In this document: in pieces, positions 46,028 through 54,333 of the stretch
Numbering within the stretch: the stretch's first letter is position 1
Layout: each line of letters begins with the position of its first letter
DNA from: CAVRAZ01 sp963719135
GTDB lineage: Bacteria > Pseudomonadota > Gammaproteobacteria > DSM-19610
Assembly: GCA_963719135.1 (NCBI GenBank)
Contig: CAVRAZ010000007.1
Span: forward strand, 434,001-498,000
DNA: 64,000 bases
Direction of reading: 5' to 3'
Made by a program: the position numbers and the translations under genes
Notes under the pieces: model-generated
What the model was told of the DNA's origin: nothing
Databases searched by the model: none
Seen by the model: only the letters and a program-made list of their open reading frames with translations

Positions 46028-48169
46028 ATGCCTGCAGCACAAGGTCGCGCACGACCGTCCAGCAAGGTCCGTTGGTGGCACTACCAGAGCCGTCGCAAGA
46101 AGGTCCTGATCTGGAGCGGAGCCGTTCTGCTCTTTCTGGTCGCGCTGGGCGCGGGGGCGTGGAACCGGGTCTGCGCCGGCGGCGCCTGTCCCTCCATTGC
46201 CGGGCTCAGCAACTACGATCCCGAAGAAGCCTCCAAGCTCTACGCGGCCGACGGCCGCCTCATCACCGATTTCGGCCAGCAGCGCCGCACCGCGGTGCCG
46301 CTCACCCAGATCTCCCCGGCCATCGTGGCGGCCTTTCTCGCGGTGGAGGATCGTCGCTTCTATCAGCACCACGGCGTGGACTGGATCCGGGCCGTCGGTG
46401 CGGCCAAGAACACCCTGCTGGGCCGGACCCAGGGATTCTCCACCATCACCATGCAGCTCGCCGGGAATCTCTGGCCCGAGCAGATCGACCGGTCCCAGCG
46501 GGAGGGCTTCGCCGGCCTAACCCGGAAGCTCCGGGAAGCGCGCATGGCCTTCGAGATCGAGCGGAATTATTCGAAGGACAAGATCCTCGAGCTGTACCTC
46601 AATCAGATCAATCTCGGAAACGGCGCCTTCGGGGTCGAGGCTGCGGCCCAGCGCTATTTCGGCAAGTCGGCCCGGTCGGTGAACGTGGCGGAGGCCGCCG
46701 TGCTGGCCGCGCTCGCCAAGGCCCCGGGCCGCTATAACCCGCGCAAGAGCCCCCGCCTCGCGGTCCAGCGCCGCAACCTCATCATCGGGATGATGGAGGA
46801 CTGGGGCAAGCTGTCCCACGAATCCGCCGAGGCATGGAAAGCCTATCCCCTGACGCTGTCGTCCCGGTCCGATTACAGCGGGGTCGCTCAGTACTTCGCC
46901 GAATACATCCGGCAGATTCTCCAGGCCCGCTTCGGCACCGATCTCTACCGCTCCGGATTCCGGATCTACACCACCCTGGACCTCGACATGCAGCAAGCCG
47001 CCGAGCGGGCGCTCGAGGCCCAGCTCAGCGCGATCGAGGATGGGTCCCTCGGCGCCTACCACCACCTGACCTATCGCCAGTACCTGGACCGTCGCGGCGA
47101 TCCCTCGGGCGACGATGCCGGTCCGTTCAGTCCCTATCTCCAGGGATTGGCCCTCACCGTGGAGGCCAGGACCGGGTACATCCGGGCCATGGTCGGTGGC
47201 CGCGACTTCGAGGACAACAAATTCAATCGGGTCACCCAGGCGTTGCGGCAGGCGGGATCCACGTTCAAGCCCTTCGTGTATTCCGCGGCGCTCGATGCCG
47301 GCCTTCCCTGGTCCACCCTGATCGAGGATTCGCCGGTTTCGGTGGAGATTCCCGACCAGCCCACCTGGGAGCCCAAGAACTACGACAGCAAGTTCGCCGG
47401 CATGATGACGATGCGCCAAGGCATGTACCAATCCGTCAACACCGTCGCGGTGAAGGTCGGACTCAAGATCGGCGAGGACGCCGTGGCCGATATGGCGGCC
47501 AACATGGGCATCACCACCCGGATCCCACGGGTGCCGTCCATCTTCATCGGCTCGGCGGATGTGATTCCCATCGAGCTGATCTCCGCCTACACCACGTTCG
47601 CCAATCTCGGCGTCGCGACCACCCCGGTCGGGATTCTCCGGGTCGAGGATCGGGACGGAAGAATCATCTGGCAGCCGGAGACCAAGGAACGCCGCGTGCT
47701 CGACCCCCAGCACGCCTGGCTGATCCTGGACGGGCTGCGTGACGTGGTGCGCAGAGGAACCGCCGCCGGAGCGGTCGTGGGCCGGGGCGGATTCGACATT
47801 CCCGCCGGTGGCAAGACCGGCACCACCAATGACGGGATGGACGTCTGGTTCATCGGATTCACCAACGATCTGGTGACCGGCGTCTGGATGGGCTTCGACA
47901 AGAAAACGGTGATCAAGAGCAATGCCCAGGGCGGACTCCTCGCCGCGCCGGCCTGGGCCGCGATGATGCGGGAGATCTACGAACGGCGGCGCACCCCGCC
48001 GCCATGGCCCATGCCCGAGGGCCTGGTCGACCTCGATATCGATGAGGGAACCGGTTTTCTCGCGACCCCGTTCTGTCCTCGCGACCAGGTCGTGCACGAG
48101 TACTTCTATCCCGGGACCGAGCCGCTTCAGCACTGTCCCCTGCATGGTCCCTTTCGGGGAGGGCGCTGA
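46028..48169 (+). CDS. Penicillin-binding protein 1A (bifunctional glycosyltransferase/transpeptidase)
   Basis: Polymerises and cross-links peptidoglycan. 713 aa: cytoplasmic basic tail, one membrane helix (VLIWSGAVLLFLVALGAG), GT51 domain with VEDRRFYQHHGVDW and GFSTITMQLAGNL, then the transpeptidase domain with SxxK in QAGSTFKPFVYSA, SxN in YQSVNTVAVKVG and KTG in GGKTGTTNDGMDVWF. Near the C-terminus two Cys (ATPFCPRD, LQHCPLHG) may pair. Divergent from tyrS across about 60 bases. Confidence 0.95.
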   Translation: MPAAQGRARPSSKVRWWHYQSRRKKVLIWSGAVLLFLVALGAGAWNRVCAGGACPSIAGLSNYDPEEASKLYAADGRLITDFGQQRRTAVPLTQISPAIVAAFLAVEDRRFYQHHGVDWIRAVGAAKNTLLGRTQGFSTITMQLAGNLWPEQIDRSQREGFAGLTRKLREARMAFEIERNYSKDKILELYLNQINLGNGAFGVEAAAQRYFGKSARSVNVAEAAVLAALAKAPGRYNPRKSPRLAVQRRNLIIGMMEDWGKLSHESAEAWKAYPLTLSSRSDYSGVAQYFAEYIRQILQARFGTDLYRSGFRIYTTLDLDMQQAAERALEAQLSAIEDGSLGAYHHLTYRQYLDRRGDPSGDDAGPFSPYLQGLALTVEARTGYIRAMVGGRDFEDNKFNRVTQALRQAGSTFKPFVYSAALDAGLPWSTLIEDSPVSVEIPDQPTWEPKNYDSKFAGMMTMRQGMYQSVNTVAVKVGLKIGEDAVADMAANMGITTRIPRVPSIFIGSADVIPIELISAYTTFANLGVATTPVGILRVEDRDGRIIWQPETKERRVLDPQHAWLILDGLRDVVRRGTAAGAVVGRGGFDIPAGGKTGTTNDGMDVWFIGFTNDLVTGVWMGFDKKTVIKSNAQGGLLAAPAWAAMMREIYERRRTPPPWPMPEGLVDLDIDEGTGFLATPFCPRDQVVHEYFYPGTEPLQHCPLHGPFRGGR

Positions 48170-48176
48170 TCGCGGC

Positions 48177-49436
48177 ATGCTGCTGCTCCGCGCGAGCTGG
48201 GCCCTCCCGATCGACTCGCCGCCGGTTCGCGATGCCGCCCTGCTGATCGGGGATGATGGCCGAATCGCGGCGCTCGGTTCCTCCCCTACGATGGCCCATC
48301 CACCCGGCACCGCGATCCACGATCTCGGCGCTGCGGTGCTCATGCCGGGCCTGGTCAACGTTCACACTCACCTGGAGCTGACCGGCTTCCAACCCACCGC
48401 CGAGGGACTCGAGTTCCCGGAGTGGATTCTCGGAATCCGGCGACTGAAGGAAGCGCGGTCCCCAGCAGAGTATCTCGAGGCGGCGCGGAGCGGCATCAGG
48501 GAGTGCTGGGCCGCGGGAATAACGACCATCGCCGACACCGGCGATTCGGGTGCGGTCGTCCAGGCCGTTTCCGAGTTTGGTGGCAGCGCAGTGGTCTACC
48601 AGGAGGTGTTCGGTCCCCACCCGAACCAGTGTGAGGAGAGCCTTTCCGCCTTGCGCGACAGGATCGATTCCCTCGCCAGGTTCACCGGAGAACGGGTGCG
48701 ACTCGGGGTCTCTCCCCACGCTCCCTACACAGTCAGCGGGCCCTTGTTTGCGCGCGTGGCGTCGTGGGCCGCGGAGCGATCGATGCCGCTGGCGGTGCAC
48801 GTCGCCGAGTCGGAGGCGGAATCCGCCTTCGTTCGGAGAGGCGAAGGCCCGTTCGCCGAGGCTTGGCGCCGGAGGGGGATTCCGCCCCTGACCGACCCGG
48901 CGCAAGCTGGTTCGGGCTCCTCCCCGCGCTCCTCGATCGGATGGCTTGCCGCCAAGGGCGTCCTGAGCAGCCGGACCCTCTGCATTCACGCCGTCGATCT
49001 CTCGGCCGAGGATATCGAGCTGCTGAGAACGCTCGGCGGGTCGGTCGCGCATTGCCCGGTATCCAATGCGCGTCATGGCCACCGCGCCGCGCCGGTTCGT
49101 GCCCTGCGCGATGCGGGGATCCGGGTTGGGCTCGGTACCGATTCGGTCGCCAGCGTAGGTCGGTTGGATCTCTTCGCGGAAATGCGGGCAGCTCGGGCAC
49201 TGGCGGGACTACCGGCGGAGGAGGCCCTTGCCCTGGGTACGATCGAGGGGGCACGAGCGCTGGGCCTGGAGGATGAGATCGGGACCTTGCGCCCGGGCGC
49301 CTGGGGTGATGTCCTGGTGGTGCAGACCGGGGTGCACGGTTCGCTGGAGGACCCCATCGAACCGGTCCTCGCCGCCAGGCCGGAACAGGTTCTTCTGACG
49401 GTGGTTGCAGGAAGGATCGTTCACCGCAGGGAATGA
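48177..49436 (+). CDS. Amidohydrolase, nucleoside-deaminase-like (aminofutalosine/MTA-SAH deaminase group)
   Basis: 419 aa from the ATG at 48177, eight bases after the PBP stop. Metal-binding motifs of the ATZ/TRZ branch are present: VNVHTHLELTG (HxH), SPHAPYT, HVAESEAE, and GLGTDSVASVGRLDLFAEM with the catalytic Asp. These fit deaminases such as MtaD or aminodeoxyfutalosine deaminase of the alternative menaquinone route; no other menaquinone gene is in the window, so the exact substrate is open. Confidence 0.83.
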   Translation: MLLLRASWALPIDSPPVRDAALLIGDDGRIAALGSSPTMAHPPGTAIHDLGAAVLMPGLVNVHTHLELTGFQPTAEGLEFPEWILGIRRLKEARSPAEYLEAARSGIRECWAAGITTIADTGDSGAVVQAVSEFGGSAVVYQEVFGPHPNQCEESLSALRDRIDSLARFTGERVRLGVSPHAPYTVSGPLFARVASWAAERSMPLAVHVAESEAESAFVRRGEGPFAEAWRRRGIPPLTDPAQAGSGSSPRSSIGWLAAKGVLSSRTLCIHAVDLSAEDIELLRTLGGSVAHCPVSNARHGHRAAPVRALRDAGIRVGLGTDSVASVGRLDLFAEMRAARALAGLPAEEALALGTIEGARALGLEDEIGTLRPGAWGDVLVVQTGVHGSLEDPIEPVLAARPEQVLLTVVAGRIVHRRE

Positions 49437-49498
49437 GCGCCTTGCAACGAGCCCCTATCCCCCGATAGTATCCATAGTCCTGGTTTCGAGATACCCTC

Positions 49499-50049
49499 GT
49501 GCGCTGTCTGGCCCTCAACGCGTCGTTCGAGCCCCTGACCATGGTGCCCGTCAAACGGGCGCTTGCGGCTGGTCATCGACGGCAAGGCGGAAATCGTGGA
49601 GGCGGACGAGGGGGAGCCCATAAGAAGTCTGCGGGTTTCGCATGCCGAAGCCCGCCATCATCCGCCTCGTCAAGTTCGTCCACGTTCCCCGCAAGTTCCG
49701 CCGCCAGGTCACCAACACCTTCCTCTTCGCCCGGGACGAGTATCGCTGCCAGTTCTGTCACCGGACCCACGGCCAGCTCAAGCTCCGGGAGTGCCTGACC
49801 CGCGATCACCTGGTGCCGATCAGCCGGGGCGGGGACAATGGCTGGACCAACTGCGTGACCGCGTGCAGCAGCTGCAACACCAGGAAGGGCAACCGGCTGC
49901 CTGAGGAATGCGGGATGCATCCGCTGCATCCTCCGGTGGAGCCGCACTTCGTGCACCTGGCCTGGGCGGTGCGCCGGCTCACTGCGCCCCAGGCGAAGTA
50001 CATCCGGCTGTTCTACGGGGAGGCGGCGCTCAGAGCTATTCGGGGTTGA
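49499..50049 (+). pseudogene. HNH endonuclease family gene with two frameshifts
   Basis: Three frames join into one typical HNH protein. From the GTG at 49499: CLALNASFEPLTMVPVKRAL. After a shift near 49566: LVIDGKAEIVEADEGEPIRS. After a shift near 49640: PKPAIIRLVKFVHVPRKFRR and the nuclease core with CQFC, LTRDHLVPISRGGDN, N and CSSCNTRKGNR. All zinc Cys and the HNH residues are retained. Each shift is one base. This family is widespread and usually not linked to restriction systems; role unknown. Error is more likely than decay. Confidence 0.8.
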
Positions 50050-50050
50050 G

Positions 50051-50547
50051 GAGCGGGGCGGAGGTGCAAGGTGCAAGCGTTCAACGTGTGGTGCGGTTTC
50101 TTGGCCTGCGATTCGGTTCCACGCGTCTTCGAAGCGTCCTGACCAATCCCGACAGCATTCGCCCGATTTCTTCGGCAAGGTTGGCTGCTCGTTTGTATTC
50201 GGCCGGACTCTTGTAACCCAGTCGAAGCATCAGTTCCATCTGTGTCTCCAGCTCCTGAAGCGAGGACTTGGCGTAGCTGATGCTCTGGAGGAACTCACCG
50301 AGGTGCCATCTGCCCTTTCCTTCCGCAAGGTTGGACGGTACCGAGACGGCGGCTCTTCTCGCCTGCGACCTAATCCCGAAGCGTTCGTCCGCCGGAAGAT
50401 CCTTCGTCAGGAGATAGACTTCGACAGCCAGATCCATGGCTCTTTGCCAAGCCAGCAGGTCGCGATACGAGGAGCTCATCCTGTCGAGACCGGATAAGGG
50501 CTACCTCAACGAAGGTGAACACCTTGCATCTTGCACCTTGACTCCGC
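50051..50547. mobile_element. Candidate small element: four-helix-bundle gene bracketed by inverted heptamer repeats
   Basis: The left end (50051-50085) contains GAGCGG, then AGGTGCAAGGTGCAAG (50062-50077) and GTTCAAC. The right end (50506-50547) contains, on the opposite strand, the same order: GAGCGG, then the heptamers CAAGGTG, CAAGATG, CAAGGTG (50540-50520) and GTTCACC. The arms are imperfect inverted repeats of about 35 bases enclosing only the four-helix-bundle gene. No transposase, and I cannot see a target duplication. Mobility is inferred. Confidence 0.5.
50081..50479 (-). CDS. Four-helix-bundle protein (23S rRNA intervening-sequence protein family)
   Basis: 132 aa; SSYRDLLAWQRAMDLAVEVY, RRAAVSVPSNLAEGKGR and FLQSISYAKSSLQELETQ are the signature segments of the small four-helix-bundle family first described in 23S rRNA intervening sequences. 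These proteins pentamerise and their function is unknown. A basic tail follows. The gene is enclosed by inverted repeats, recalling the inverted repeats of rRNA intervening sequences although it is not in an rRNA here. Confidence 0.88.
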   Translation of the reverse strand: MSSSYRDLLAWQRAMDLAVEVYLLTKDLPADERFGIRSQARRAAVSVPSNLAEGKGRWHLGEFLQSISYAKSSLQELETQMELMLRLGYKSPAEYKRAANLAEEIGRMLSGLVRTLRRRVEPNRRPRNRTTR

Positions 50548-50552
50548 TCCTT

Positions 50553-51194
50553 CTAACGCACAGTGAATCGATCCGACCTCGTCTCCAGCGTCTGCACCGG
50601 CAACCCGGCCAATCGAAGAAAAAAGCGCCGCACCTCCCGAATGAGCGCGCTGCTCTGGCGCCGGGGCGCGTTGGGATCTCCCGAGAGGAATCGCTCCAGC
50701 TCCTCCATGTCTTCGTCCGACAGCGCGCTGATCCGGAGCGACACGTTGTAATAGAAGGTGCCGGTCCCCCGGGGCAGCACGTCGATCTGATTCACCTGGC
50801 GCATCCAGGCCGCCAGCTCGTCCCGCGTCGCGAAATGGAATTCCTCGGGGCCCGACAGGAGGATCCGGGTGACCCGGTAGATGTCCTGGAGCGGCTCCCG
50901 CTGAATCACCAGGCTCCATTCGCTGGCCCGCTGGAAATCGTCGATCCAGCCGTCCCGGCCCCGCCAGATCTCCACCCGGAACTCGAGCCGCACCGGGAAG
51001 GTGCGATCGAGGGCCTCCGACCACACCGGGTCGGCGATGAGATCCTTCACCTGAATCCAGGGCCGCCGCGCCCCGCTCGGGGCCGAATCCGGGGACAGCC
51101 GCACCGACAGGCTCACCCTCGGCGACTGGGCCTGCGTCGCCGGCGCCTGGATTCCCAGGCCGAGCAGCAGGAAGAGGATCGCGCGGCGCCGCAT
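50553..51194 (-). CDS. DUF4390-like exported protein
   Basis: 213 aa with a signal peptide (ILFLLLGLGIQAPATQAQ). The body resembles DUF4390 proteins (VSLSVRLSPDSA, RTFPVRLEFRVEIWR, TGTFYYNVSLRISALSDEDM), which are often encoded next to NtrY/NtrX-like two-component genes, as here. ATG shares bases with the stop of the barrel gene (TGATG). Function unknown. Confidence 0.72.
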   Translation of the reverse strand: MRRRAILFLLLGLGIQAPATQAQSPRVSLSVRLSPDSAPSGARRPWIQVKDLIADPVWSEALDRTFPVRLEFRVEIWRGRDGWIDDFQRASEWSLVIQREPLQDIYRVTRILLSGPEEFHFATRDELAAWMRQVNQIDVLPRGTGTFYYNVSLRISALSDEDMEELERFLSGDPNAPRRQSSALIREVRRFFLRLAGLPVQTLETRSDRFTVR

Positions 51195-52957
51195 CAGTAC
51201 CGTTGCTGAAGCCGCGCGGTCAACCGGAGCGGCAACCCTCTGGTGATCGGCTGCGCGAGGTAGATCGCGAGTCCCCCGAAATCGAGCCCGAGCCCGACGT
51301 CCTTCTCCCATTCCTTGAACAGGGGAATCCGGTTGTTGGGCACCCGGCCCGGTCCGTCTCCCGTCACCCAGGCCTTTCCGGCATCGCCCATGATGACGAC
51401 ATCCGGATCGTGAATTGAAAACAGCCGCTGGGCCGCCGCGATCCAGGGATGCCGCGCCGGCGCGGTGAGGCCGAGCCGGGCCCGGGTCCGCACCTCGGCC
51501 TGGAGGGCGATCATCCGGTCGCAGAGCGCGGGGCGGGCCGGGTCGCCATAACCCGCTGGCGCGCAGGTCTGGCTTCGGAAGGCATATCCCGGAAGGATGT
51601 CCGGCCCTCCCAGCGCCATCCGTCGCTGCAAGGGCAGGGGATCGCCGTCGACCCAGCCGGCCGCGAGGGCGCGGAGCCCGATGCGCACGCCGGGGTTGAG
51701 CCGGAGGTACCGCCGCACGTCGACCCAGAGCCGATCGGAGCGATAGGTCCCCGGCGGGATCGGCTCCCGCACCTCGGGGGGGAGGGTGAGGGGCGACGCG
51801 TCGTTGCTTCCGGTTCGCTCCCACCAGGCATCCACCAGCCAGCCCGTGGCCGGCGCATCGGCCTGGTTCCGGGTATCGTAGGTCGCGCCCAGTCGCAGGG
51901 TGGTGAAATGGCCGTCGTCGATCAGCGGGTTAGGGCGCCAGCCCTCGTTCCGCAGCACCGAGAAGGGATCGGTGGCCGGGATACTCCGCTCGAAATCCCG
52001 CCGCAGGGATGCGGCGAAGTTCACCTTGCCGACCTGGTACCCCAGGTCGCCTCCGAATCCCTCCGCCTGGTAATAGTCGCGATAGTCCCGCTGCAGCAGC
52101 ACCGCCGCGAGCCCTACCTCGCCCAGGGTGAGTGGCTGGGACTCGATCGGGTGAATCCGCCGGGTCAGGGAGAATCCGGCGCTCAGCCGCCGGGTTTTCC
52201 CGAACCGCAGCTCGGCGCGGGCAACGTAGCCGAAATTCGCCCGGAGATGGGTGCGGTCGGGGGCGGTCCAGATGATGCCCCGGAAATCGAGCTTCGCGTC
52301 GAGATCAGGGAGCCCCTCCCGGCTGAAGGTCGGGCCGAGGACGATGGGGAATCCTTCCACCCGGTTGTAGGTGCGCCCGGTCTCGAGCGTCAGGGTAGTG
52401 CTGAAGTAAGGGGTCTGAAACGACCGCTGCGCCGAGGCCAGCTCACCGAGACTCCGGGGCGGGGGACGCACCGCGAGAAGTCCCGCCGATGTGCGGACCA
52501 CCTGGGCCAGCGGCTTGTACTCCCGCCGGCGGCCTTCCAGCCGTCCTCCACCTCGAAGCAGGACCTGCCCTCCGACCACCAGGACGTCGCCCTCGACCAC
52601 CCCTCCCGATTCGATCAGCAGGTAGCTGTTGATGACCGTCACCCGGCCGGTGAGGTGTCCCCGGATGGTGAGCGCTCCGCCGAACACCGCGACCGGGCCG
52701 CTGAACGTGGATCCACCCGGGAGAATGAAGGGTCCCAGGATCCTGGTGGTGAGCGGGTCGTTGTAGTGCGCGATGACTTCCTCGACCACGGACGGGGGCA
52801 GGATCGCGCCCGCGGAATCGGGCGTGGTCGCTTCCGGGCGAATCACCTGGACCGAGTCCTGCGCCCTGGCGGGAATCGCCGCCGCGGCCAGGCCCAGGGC
52901 CAGCAGGGCGCCAACTCCGAAAATCTTCCGATGCGCTCCGCGACGATGGGGGCTCAT
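51194..52957 (-). CDS. Outer membrane barrel protein with bactofilin-like N-terminal domain
   Basis: 587 aa. A signal peptide (VGALLALGLAAAAIPARAQ) leads to a region around residues 60-145 of short Gly/Val repeats with a turn every 17-18 residues (FILPGGSTFSGPVAVFGGAL, TIRGHLTGRVTVINSYLLIE, GDVLVVGGQVLL), like the beta-helix of bactofilins. The remaining 400 residues read as an Omp85-type barrel (RMALGGPDILPGYAFRSQ near the L6-loop position and a final aromatic-ended strand RLQQRY) but no POTRA repeat is visible. Function unknown; the fusion may expose or assemble a beta-helical cap on the periplasmic side. Confidence 0.75.
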   Translation of the reverse strand: MSPHRRGAHRKIFGVGALLALGLAAAAIPARAQDSVQVIRPEATTPDSAGAILPPSVVEEVIAHYNDPLTTRILGPFILPGGSTFSGPVAVFGGALTIRGHLTGRVTVINSYLLIESGGVVEGDVLVVGGQVLLRGGGRLEGRRREYKPLAQVVRTSAGLLAVRPPPRSLGELASAQRSFQTPYFSTTLTLETGRTYNRVEGFPIVLGPTFSREGLPDLDAKLDFRGIIWTAPDRTHLRANFGYVARAELRFGKTRRLSAGFSLTRRIHPIESQPLTLGEVGLAAVLLQRDYRDYYQAEGFGGDLGYQVGKVNFAASLRRDFERSIPATDPFSVLRNEGWRPNPLIDDGHFTTLRLGATYDTRNQADAPATGWLVDAWWERTGSNDASPLTLPPEVREPIPPGTYRSDRLWVDVRRYLRLNPGVRIGLRALAAGWVDGDPLPLQRRMALGGPDILPGYAFRSQTCAPAGYGDPARPALCDRMIALQAEVRTRARLGLTAPARHPWIAAAQRLFSIHDPDVVIMGDAGKAWVTGDGPGRVPNNRIPLFKEWEKDVGLGLDFGGLAIYLAQPITRGLPLRLTARLQQRY

Positions 52958-54333
52958 AAGCCAAGCCGTTTCATGCGGCGGTACAGGTTGGCCCGATCGG
53001 TCTGAAGCGCGCGAGCCGCTTCCGCCACGTTGCCCGAGGCCCGTTTGAGCGCGGTGCTGATCAGAGCTCGCTCATAGTCGTCGAGCACGTTCGAAAGGGA
53101 GCGCCCCCCCAGCTCGGCCACCGAATACGTGGTGCCGGAATCGCTGGTGATCGTGGGCGGGTCGAATCTCGAGGTCCCGCTCCGGGGAAGGACCTGGAGC
53201 ACGGTGGCGGCATCGATCTCGGCCGCCCCGATGATGGAGAGTCGCTCCACGATATTGGCGAGCTCTCGCACATTCCCGGGCCAATCGTAGGTGGCGAGGG
53301 TGGCCACCGCTTCGGCGGTGAACACCGCCGGCTGGTGAGGTCGGATCCGTGCCGCCAGGTGGTCGACCAGGGCAGGCAGATCCTCCCGGCGATCCCGAAG
53401 CGGGGCCAGGTTGATGGGAAAGACGTTGAGCCGGAAATACAGGTCTTCCCGAAAAGTCCCCGCGGAGACCGCCTGTTCCAGACGCTGATTGGTGGCGGCG
53501 AGCACCCGCACGTCGAGCTTCTGGGTTCGCTCCGCCCCGAGTCGCTGGATCTCGCCGGTCTCGAGAACCCGGAGCAGCTTGGCCTGCGCCTCGAGATTCA
53601 GGTCGCCGACCTCATCGAGGAACAGGGTTCCCGTGTCGGCCAGCTCGAACCGTCCCAGCCGGCGCTCGGTGGCCCCGGTGAAGGCGCCCCGCTCATGGCC
53701 GAACAGCTCCGACTCGACCAGGTCCCTGGGGATCGCGGCGCAGTTCACCGAGATGATCGGGCGGCCGGCACGATGTGAGGCGCGGTGAATGGCATGGGCC
53801 ACCAGCTCTTTCCCGGTTCCCGATTCACCCATGATCAGGACCCGCGCATCGGTCGGGCCGACCTGGGCGATGAGGGCGCGGACTTCTTCCATCCGGGGAC
53901 CGGTGCCGACCAGGTCGGCCCGAGGCCCGAGCTGGGCTCGAAGCGCGCGGGTTTCGGCTCGGGCCCGGGTCAGCTCGAGCCCGCTCCGCAAAGCGACCAG
54001 GACGGCTTCCGGGGTGAGCGGCTTCTCGAGGAACTGGAACGCCCCCAGCTTGATCGCCTTGACCGCGTCGGTGAGCTGCGCCTTCCCGCTCATCATGATC
54101 ACCGGAATGCCCGCATCCCGCTCCCGGATCTGCACCAGGGTCTCGAGCCCGTCCGGTCCCGGCGCCATCTGGAGATCGAGCAACACGGCGTCGGGATGGA
54201 CCTGGTCGAGCGCCAGCAGCGCCGCATTCCCGTTCGCCGCCTGCTCACACTCGAACCCCTCACCCTTGAGCAGGGCGGCGAGCATGCGGCGGATGTTGGC
54301 TTCGTCGTCAACGATGAGTACCCGCGGTTTCAT
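52954..54333 (-). CDS. Sigma-54-dependent response regulator, NtrC/NtrX type
   Basis: 459 aa with all canonical parts: receiver with phosphoacceptor Asp at residue 53 (DAVLLDLQMAPG), AAA+ domain with Walker A GESGTGKE, sigma-54 loop GAFTGA, Walker B LFLDEVGDL, and a Fis-type helix-turn-helix (GNVAEAARALQTDRANLYRR). Overlaps the kinase gene (ATGA) that should phosphorylate it. Likely activates sigma-54 promoters for envelope or nitrogen-type functions; target unknown. Confidence 0.95.
   Translation of the reverse strand: MKPRVLIVDDEANIRRMLAALLKGEGFECEQAANGNAALLALDQVHPDAVLLDLQMAPGPDGLETLVQIRERDAGIPVIMMSGKAQLTDAVKAIKLGAFQFLEKPLTPEAVLVALRSGLELTRARAETRALRAQLGPRADLVGTGPRMEEVRALIAQVGPTDARVLIMGESGTGKELVAHAIHRASHRAGRPIISVNCAAIPRDLVESELFGHERGAFTGATERRLGRFELADTGTLFLDEVGDLNLEAQAKLLRVLETGEIQRLGAERTQKLDVRVLAATNQRLEQAVSAGTFREDLYFRLNVFPINLAPLRDRREDLPALVDHLAARIRPHQPAVFTAEAVATLATYDWPGNVRELANIVERLSIIGAAEIDAATVLQVLPRSGTSRFDPPTITSDSGTTYSVAELGGRSLSNVLDDYERALISTALKRASGNVAEAARALQTDRANLYRRMKRLGL

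Noticed and set aside
50062..50540. Heptamer repeats near 50 kb as a CRISPR array
   Set aside because: Repeats are 7 bases, contiguous and inverted at two ends, with no spacers and no cas genes.
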